Part shown: piece after piece, positions 1 through 3,956 of the stretch
Numbering within the stretch: position 1 is the stretch's first letter
How the letters are laid out: every line of letters begins with the position of its first letter
Source of the DNA: Anaerolineales bacterium
GTDB lineage: Bacteria; Chloroflexota; Anaerolineae; Promineifilales; Promineifilaceae
Reading direction: 5' to 3'
Assembly (NCBI GenBank): GCA_020432595.1
Contig: JAGQGA010000327.1
Coordinates: forward strand, 1 to 6,379
Length of the DNA stretch: 6,379 nt
Translations under genes and position numbers: made by a program
Notes under the pieces: model-generated
What the model was told of the DNA's origin: nothing
Seen by the model: the letters and a program-made list of their open reading frames with translations, nothing else
Database searches by the model: none

Positions 1-1
1 T

Positions 2-1930
2 GTCAAGGGTGTTCATGCGATTTATTTCCCCATTGGGTATGGTCGTGAGCCATTTTATGATTATGCAACGGCCGTTCTGATGCACATCACTGGCTCAACC
101 TATCTGGCGGGGCGATTAACGGCCGTTTTCTTCAGCCTCCTCCTCATTGCTGCCATGTACGCCTGGGTGCGCCGCGCCTTTGGTCGCCCCGTTGCCTTGC
201 TCACCGCCGCCAGCCTTGCCACCAGCTTCTGGCCCCTCATGACCGCCCGCCAAAGCCTGCGCTCTGCCACGCTGCCAACGCTGTTTGTGCTGGCAGTGTT
301 TTTTTTCTGGCAAGGTTTGCGGAAATTAGAGATTGGAGATTGGAGATTGAAGATTAAAGAGCGATCTCCAATCTCTAATTTCCAATCTCCAATCTCATCA
401 TTTGTTGCTGCTGGATTATTTCTTGGTATGAGTTTTTACACCTACATCCCGGCGCGGGTGCTGTGGGGGGTGGTGCCAGCAACGGCCGTTTATCTCACCC
501 TGGCACGGCGGCAAAAGCTGGGAGCCGTCTGGCGTGGGGTGGCGGTGACGCTGATGGTGGGGCTGTTTATCGCTGCCCCGCTGCTGCTTTATCTGCGTGC
601 CAACCCTAGCACCGAGGTGCGGCTTGATGAGCTGCAAGCACCGCTGACCGCCGCCGCCAACGGTGATTTTGCTCTGCTGTGGCGCAACGTGCGCGGCGGG
701 CTACAGCTATTCACCGTCTTGGGCGATTCCTCTGCCCGCTACAACATCCCCGGCCGGCCGCTGCTGACCCCGCTGATGGGCTTTTTCTTTTACCTGGGGG
801 TGCTGGCTGCCATTTGGCAGGTGGGGCAGTCGCTGCGGCCTGGCAAAGCACCGGGATTAACCGGCACAACAACGGCCGTTTGTCTAGCCCTTCTTTGGTT
901 ATTGGCCGGATTATCCCCCAGTCTTGTTACCGGTGCCGAGTGGTCTATGACCCAAGCCATTGGTATGCAGCCCATTCTGTATCTTTTTCCCGCACTTGGT
1001 GTGGTGCAACTGGTGCGTTTTGGCTTTCGCGTGGGGCAGTTGGAGCGCAATCCGGCGATCAAGTGGGGAATGATTGGGGTGCTTTGGGGATTAACGGCCG
1101 TTTTTTCCGCCAACGACTATTTCAACCGCTGGGCCAACGACCCCAATGTGCGCGTACAGTACGAAGCCACGATGGTGGCGGCCATGGACTATCTCAACCA
1201 GCACGGCAGCGGTGATGTCGCCATTTCCACCATCACCCCGCACGAACCCCATACACCAGCACTGGCTCAAATGACGTTGCACAATAGCCAGGTTACGCCC
1301 CACTGGTTTGATGGGCGCAGCAGCCTGTTGCTGCCCAACAGCCCTGGTGCCACCTTAATTTTGCCCAGTTTTACCCCGCTACCTGCTTCTTTGGCCGCAT
1401 TTGTCGCGCCAACGGCACTGGTTGAATTGGTACCCATGCGTCCTACTGATTTGGATCAACCGCTGGCAATTTATCAGCTAGACAGTGCCGCTGTGCTGGC
1501 CGACGTGCAAAACCAGTTTGTGCCACCCGTTGCCCCAACGCGCTTGGGCACGTCGTTAACTTTTCTGGGATATGATGTTCAACCAGAAACGGTTACGCCG
1601 GGCAGTGTGGTGCAGGTGCTGACACTGTGGCAGGTGGAACGGCCGTTACCCCACGCCCAACTCTTTACCCATATTCTCGACAGCAGCGGCCAACCCATTG
1701 CCCAGGCCGATCTGCTGGGGGTGCCGGGGGAAACGTGGCAGTCGGGCGACCGCTTTGTGCAGCTTCATGAGATTTGGCTGGGGGAAGAAACAGCCGTTGG
1801 CAGCTACACCCTAGCGATTGGCCTTTATACGACGGACGATGGGCAGCGAACGGCCGTTTGGGTCAACGAGCAGCCGCAGGGAGACCTCTTGCAGCTTGCG
1901 CGGCTGGAAATAATTGCTGCGAATCCATGA
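2..1930 (+). CDS. GT39/ArnT-like multi-membrane glycosyltransferase, 5' truncated by the window edge
   Basis: Seen: the frame is open from base 2 to the TGA at 1928-1930 (642 visible residues). The ATG at 80 is internal, because family-like sequence (IYFPIGYGREPFYDY) precedes it, so the true start and the first membrane helix with the usual acidic catalytic loop lie upstream. About nine or ten hydrophobic segments fill visible residues 30-370, including LFLGMSFYTYIPAR and the loop GDSSARYNIPGRPLL, both typical of GT39-like proteins. A soluble region follows, and from about residue 514 a beta-rich C-terminal domain (LTFLGYDV, LTLWQVERPLPHAQLFTHIL). Family knowledge: such enzymes sit in the cytoplasmic membrane and transfer sugars from polyprenyl-phosphate donors to lipids or proteins; the acceptor here is unknown. 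Oddity: 25 residues at 326-400 come from an inserted hairpin repeat. The gene carries seven of the eleven AACGGCCGTT palindromes. No operon partner is visible. Confidence 0.85.
   Translation, partial: VKGVHAIYFPIGYGREPFYDYATAVLMHITGSTYLAGRLTAVFFSLLLIAAMYAWVRRAFGRPVALLTAASLATSFWPLMTARQSLRSATLPTLFVLAVFFFWQGLRKLEIGDWRLKIKERSPISNFQSPISSFVAAGLFLGMSFYTYIPARVLWGVVPATAVYLTLARRQKLGAVWRGVAVTLMVGLFIAAPLLLYLRANPSTEVRLDELQAPLTAAANGDFALLWRNVRGGLQLFTVLGDSSARYNIPGRPLLTPLMGFFFYLGVLAAIWQVGQSLRPGKAPGLTGTTTAVCLALLWLLAGLSPSLVTGAEWSMTQAIGMQPILYLFPALGVVQLVRFGFRVGQLERNPAIKWGMIGVLWGLTAVFSANDYFNRWANDPNVRVQYEATMVAAMDYLNQHGSGDVAISTITPHEPHTPALAQMTLHNSQVTPHWFDGRSSLLLPNSPGATLILPSFTPLPASLAAFVAPTALVELVPMRPTDLDQPLAIYQLDSAAVLADVQNQFVPPVAPTRLGTSLTFLGYDVQPETVTPGSVVQVLTLWQVERPLPHAQLFTHILDSSGQPIAQADLLGVPGETWQSGDRFVQLHEIWLGEETAVGSYTLAIGLYTTDDGQRTAVWVNEQPQGDLLQLARLEIIAANP
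67..76. repeat. AACGGCCGTT palindrome, copy 1
   Basis: Read as A-T-A-V (gca acg gcc gtt) in the glycosyltransferase. Hand count in 30-nt flanks: G minus C is +4 before and -5 after. Confidence 0.95.
118..127. repeat. AACGGCCGTT palindrome, copy 2
   Basis: Read as L-T-A-V with the otherwise less used Leu codon TTA. G minus C in 30-nt flanks: 0 before, -8 after. Confidence 0.95.
321..396 (+). repeat. Heptamer-built hairpin repeat inserted in frame inside the glycosyltransferase
   Basis: Bases 321-340 are perfectly complementary, inverted, to 364-383 (20 bp, 23-nt loop). The left arm contains tandem 7-mers GAGATTG at 329-335, 336-342 and 343-349, then degenerate AAGATTA. The right arm repeats the complementary CAATCTC unit to 396, so a shifted pairing (329-343 with 382-396) is also possible. 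Translation gives LEIGDWRL from the left arm and SPISNFQSPIS from the right. This low-complexity peptide separates GLRK from FVAAGLFLGMSFYTYIPAR, which look adjacent in the family. Codons 326-400 (75 nt) are the apparent insertion, so the frame is kept. Confidence 0.85.
481..490. repeat. AACGGCCGTT palindrome, copy 3
   Basis: Read as A-T-A-V. It follows a very G-rich run; G minus C is +12 before and -2 after. Confidence 0.95.
871..880. repeat. AACGGCCGTT palindrome, copy 4
   Basis: Read as T-T-A-V. No skew change is seen here: G minus C is -1 before and +1 after. Confidence 0.95.
1093..1102. repeat. AACGGCCGTT palindrome, copy 5
   Basis: Read as L-T-A-V, again with TTA. The skew changes sharply: G minus C is +14 before and -5 after. 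Confidence 0.95.
1638..1647. repeat. AACGGCCGTT palindrome, copy 6 (different reading frame)
   Basis: The only copy in another frame, read as E-R-P-L (gaa cgg ccg tta), which shows the DNA word is not just a conserved peptide. It has the strongest skew change: G minus C is +9 before and -13 after. Confidence 0.95.
1849..1858. repeat. AACGGCCGTT palindrome, copy 7
   Basis: Read as R-T-A-V. Weak skew change: +4 before, +2 after. A one-mismatch relative, AACAGCCGTT (also T-A-V), lies upstream at 1789-1798. Confidence 0.95.
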
Positions 1931-1994
1931 ATTTGATTAAAGTGAAAAGTAGTTTGTTTACAGGCTGGTTGAAGCGTGCTACGCTACACGCTGG

Positions 1995-2029
1995 TAAATA
2001 AAAAACGCCTGACCTATCGGTCAAGCGTT
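1995..2029 (-). terminator. Intrinsic terminator of the tRNA-Lys gene
   Basis: Arms 2004-2014 and 2019-2029 enclose a 4-base loop. In minus-strand RNA all 11 positions pair (ten Watson-Crick plus one G-U), and the stem is followed by UUUUAUUUA (2003 down to 1995). In plus-strand RNA the same position is a C-A mismatch and the T run is interrupted (GTCGTTTTT). The hairpin therefore fits best as the terminator of the minus-strand tRNA, though it could also stop readthrough from the glycosyltransferase. Confidence 0.8.
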
Positions 2030-2047
2030 GTCGTTTTTACAGATAAA

Positions 2048-2120
2048 TGGGCCATAGAGGACTCGAACCTCTGACCAAGTGATTAAAAGTCACCTGCTCT
2101 GCCAACTGAGCTAATGGCCC
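2048..2120 (-). tRNA. tRNA-Lys (anticodon UUU)
   Basis: Read on the minus strand, the 73 nt fold as a complete cloverleaf. The acceptor stem GGGCCAT/ATGGCCC is fully paired. The D arm is GCTC-AGTTGGCA-GAGC. The anticodon arm is GGTGA-CTTTTAA-TCACT, with one G-U at its base and anticodon TTT. The variable loop is five bases and the T arm is AGAGG-TTCGAGT-CCTCT. The discriminator base is A. The next template bases read TTT, so CCA is not encoded and must be added by the CCA-adding enzyme. The UUU anticodon decodes AAA and AAG. The gene stands alone, with its own promoter and terminator, divergent from lepB. Confidence 0.97.
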
Positions 2121-2132
2121 ACTGCGGGCGGC

Positions 2133-2161
2133 ATTATAGCCACCTGACGGCGGGTTTGCAA
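2133..2161 (-). promoter_or_regulatory. Sigma70-like promoter of tRNA-Lys
   Basis: On the minus strand the -35 box TTGCAA (2161-2156, four of six consensus bases) lies 17 bp from a perfect -10 box TATAAT (2138-2133). Transcription would start near 2126, leaving a leader of about six bases before the mature 5' end at 2120, which is common for single tRNA genes. Confidence 0.8.
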
Positions 2162-2203
2162 GCAAATGGGCATAATCACGGAATTGTTGCTGCTGCCGTT
2201 GGT

Positions 2204-2232
2204 TTGCCTGCCCTATCTGGCTCATCTATAAT
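2204..2232 (+). promoter_or_regulatory. Sigma70-like promoter of the lepB-deoC-ALDH cluster
   Basis: TTGCCT (2204-2209, four of six) is followed after 17 bp by a perfect TATAAT (2227-2232). The predicted start is near 2239, about 55 nt before the chosen lepB ATG. It is divergent from the tRNA promoter, and the two -35 boxes are 42 bp apart. No further convincing promoter was seen before deoC or the dehydrogenase. Confidence 0.7.
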
Positions 2233-2284
2233 CACCTTTGTGGTTGATAGGCTCTCTTCTTGAAATTGAAATGAGCCTGATTTT

Positions 2285-2290
2285 GGAGAA
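2285..2290 (+). promoter_or_regulatory. Ribosome binding site deciding the lepB start
   Basis: GGAGAA, whose GGAG core is six bases from the ATG at 2295, is the only good Shine-Dalgarno sequence near the 5' end of this gene. The in-frame TTG at 2238 lies at the predicted transcription start and so would have no leader. The ATG at 2271 has only AT-rich sequence before it. Confidence 0.7.
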
Positions 2291-2294
2291 TGAA

Positions 2295-2903
2295 ATGGCT
2301 GTAGCCGAATATCCCCCACAACAACAGCAGCCAGAAACGGCCGTTGATGAAATTCAGCCCGAACCAGTCGAGGTGCGGCAGCCGACGGAAATACTGGTAC
2401 GTGAAATCATCGAAACATTGCTGCTCACCTTCTTCATCTTTTGGTTGGTGAACTCGCTGGTTGGTCGCTATCGTATTGATGGTAGCAGCATGAACCCCAC
2501 GTTGGCTGATAGCCAATACTTACTGATCAACAACGTGACCTATTATCTCGACGAGCCAGAGCGCGGTGATATTATTGTTTTCCTGCATCCCCGCAGCGAT
2601 CTCAACCTTATTAAGCGTGTGATTGGCTTACCCGGCGACCATGTTGAAGTACGAGACGGGATGGTGATTGTCAACCAAGTTGTACTTGACGAGCCTTACA
2701 TTGCGGCTCCGCCCAACTACAGCGGCATTTGGGATGTGCCAGATGGACAATATTTTGTTTTGGGCGACAACCGCAACAACTCCAGCGATTCTCACTCTTG
2801 GGGGTTTTTGCCAACAAGCAATATATTAGGCAAAGCATCCATCGTCTATTGGCCCCCTAGTGATTGGGAACATATACCACACCATTCGTATAACCCTAAC
2901 TAA
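2295..2903 (+). CDS. lepB: Signal peptidase I (S26 family)
   Basis: A 202-residue membrane protease that removes signal peptides from exported proteins on the outer face of the cytoplasmic membrane. Seen: a Gln/Glu/Pro-rich cytoplasmic tail (residues 1-30), one membrane anchor (about 37-56, LLLTFFIFWLV), then the S26 boxes in order. These are GSSMNPTL with nucleophile Ser65, the beta-strand region RGDIIVF, KRVIGLPGD with general base Lys107, and GDNRNNSSDSHSWG at 157-170. The last box usually reads SDSR; here the Arg is His167. The short length and single anchor match the Gram-positive/Chloroflexota style rather than the two-anchor E. coli enzyme. The start at 2295 was chosen over TTG 2238 and ATG 2271 from the ribosome binding site and promoter position. 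It is first in the cluster, with an 18-nt gap to deoC. Confidence 0.95.
   Translation: MAVAEYPPQQQQPETAVDEIQPEPVEVRQPTEILVREIIETLLLTFFIFWLVNSLVGRYRIDGSSMNPTLADSQYLLINNVTYYLDEPERGDIIVFLHPRSDLNLIKRVIGLPGDHVEVRDGMVIVNQVVLDEPYIAAPPNYSGIWDVPDGQYFVLGDNRNNSSDSHSWGFLPTSNILGKASIVYWPPSDWEHIPHHSYNPN
2336..2345. repeat. AACGGCCGTT palindrome, copy 8
   Basis: Read as E-T-A-V in the variable cytoplasmic tail of LepB, outside any conserved box. The skew runs opposite to the main pattern: -8 before, +2 after. Confidence 0.95.
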
Positions 2904-2908
2904 ACAAC

Positions 2909-2914
2909 GGAAGG
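2909..2914 (+). promoter_or_regulatory. Ribosome binding site of deoC
   Basis: GGAAGG lies seven bases before the ATG at 2922, in the 18-nt gap after the lepB stop. It supports this start and co-transcription with lepB. Confidence 0.75.
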
Positions 2915-2921
2915 TTAGCAT

Positions 2922-3875
2922 ATGGACAAGCGCAATGCAGGAACCCCTCTCCATTTGGATTGGGCGCTTGATGTCAGAATAAACCGCAGTGCTACGCTAC
3001 GCCGTGCTCAAACGCTAGGTACACGCCGTTCGGTCAAAAAAGAGTATCAAGCAGCGTGGCTACTCAAAGCCATCACCATGATTGATTTGACCACGCTGGA
3101 CGGCATGGACACGCCGCAGCGCGTGGCGCGGCTGTGTGCCAAAGCCAAACAGCCCGTGCGCCAAGATATTTTAGAGGCGCTGGGCATGGGGGAGTATGGC
3201 CTGACGGTGGGGGCGGTTTGTGTCTTTCCCAACCGGGTACGTGACGCTGTAGCAGCCCTTCATGGCACCAATATTCCCGTAGCCGCCGTTTCAACGGGTT
3301 TCCCATCAGGCCAAATGCCTGTCTCCTCCCAGCTTGACGAGATCGAAAAGATGGTAGAAATGGGAGCCAGAGAGATTGATATTGTCATTAGCCGTGAGCA
3401 TGTTCACATGGGCAACTGGAAGGCACTGTATGATGAAATTCAGGCATACCGTCGCGCTTGTGGCGATACGGCGCACCTAAAAACGATTATTGAAACGGGC
3501 GAGTTGGGAACCCTAACCAATGTCTACCGCGCCAGCATGGTTTGCATGATGGGCGGAGCGGACTTTATTAAGACCTCAACCGGCAAGGCCAGCGTGAATG
3601 CGACGCTACCGTTTGGTTTGGTGATGTGCCGCGCCATTCGGGATTATCACGCTCGCACGGGCTTTAAGGTGGGCTTTAAACCGGCCGGTGGCATTAGCAA
3701 GGCCAAAGATGCGCTCAATTGGCTCATTTTGATCAAAGAGGAGTTGGGTGACGACTGGCTAACCTCGGAGATGTTTCGCTTTGGAGCCAGCAGCTTGCTA
3801 GGGGATATTGAACGGCAATTGTCGCACTATGTTACCGGCCGCTACGCATCCAGCAAATATATGCCAGTTGCTTAG
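2922..3875 (+). CDS. deoC: Deoxyribose-phosphate aldolase, long eukaryote-like form
   Basis: A cytoplasmic class I aldolase that cleaves 2-deoxy-D-ribose 5-phosphate to glyceraldehyde 3-phosphate and acetaldehyde, in deoxynucleoside breakdown. Seen: 317 residues with the complete TIM-barrel landmarks. These include MIDLTTLDG at 53-61, AVCVFPNRV at 98-106, EIDIVI with Asp153, DFIKTSTGK with Schiff-base Lys217, and GFKPAGGI with the second active-site Lys253. The N-terminal stretch RRSVKKEYQAAWLLKAIT and the overall length match, from memory, the animal-type DERA form rather than the roughly 250-residue DeoC common in bacteria, so the upstream ATG is favoured over internal Met53. A good ribosome binding site precedes it. 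It follows lepB by 18 nt and precedes the aldehyde dehydrogenase by 81 nt. The gene has none of the AACGGCCGTT palindromes found in its three neighbours. Confidence 0.96.
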   Translation: MDKRNAGTPLHLDWALDVRINRSATLRRAQTLGTRRSVKKEYQAAWLLKAITMIDLTTLDGMDTPQRVARLCAKAKQPVRQDILEALGMGEYGLTVGAVCVFPNRVRDAVAALHGTNIPVAAVSTGFPSGQMPVSSQLDEIEKMVEMGAREIDIVISREHVHMGNWKALYDEIQAYRRACGDTAHLKTIIETGELGTLTNVYRASMVCMMGGADFIKTSTGKASVNATLPFGLVMCRAIRDYHARTGFKVGFKPAGGISKAKDALNWLILIKEELGDDWLTSEMFRFGASSLLGDIERQLSHYVTGRYASSKYMPVA

Positions 3876-3879
3876 AAGC

Positions 3880-3946
3880 AGTAATCAGTAACCAGTTATC
3901 AGTTATCAGTGGTGTACTGATTACCGATTACTGATTACCGACTACT
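3880..3946 (+). repeat. Heptamer-built imperfect hairpin repeat between deoC and the dehydrogenase gene
   Basis: The left arm 3880-3910 is made of 7-mers AGTAATC, AGTAACC, AGTTATC, AGTTATC and AGT. The right arm 3916-3946 carries the complementary units ACTGATT and ACCGATT. By hand, 25 of 31 positions match across a 5-base loop. No T run follows, so it is not an ordinary terminator. It fills most of the 81-nt gap and ends ten bases before the next start codon. It has the same build as the repeat at 321-396, with a different 7-mer. Confidence 0.8.
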
Positions 3947-3956
3947 GGTAAAAACC

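Noticed and set aside
679..1215. 178-codon plus-strand frame within the glycosyltransferase
   Set aside because: It overlaps the real frame completely, and its translation has no domain or membrane logic.
1973..1992. Small hairpin AGCGTG/CACGCT with 8-base loop after the glycosyltransferase
   Set aside because: The stem is only six base pairs with no T run on the plus strand, so it is not a convincing terminator. It may be a remnant of some repeat.
1927..2001. 24-codon frame starting with an ATGA overlap at the glycosyltransferase stop (MNLIKVKSS...)
   Set aside because: The nearest GGAA is 17 bases upstream, the peptide matches nothing I know, and it runs into the tRNA terminator. Too weak to call.
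1978..3000. Shared 12-mer GTGCTACGCTAC near 1978 and in deoC near 2990
   Set aside because: About one same-strand 12-mer pair is expected by chance in a window this size, and the deoC copy codes for family-conserved residues (ATLRRAQ).
3880..3946. CRISPR array or transposon end
   Set aside because: Units are 7 nt with no spacers, and no transposase, terminal inverted repeat or target duplication is visible.
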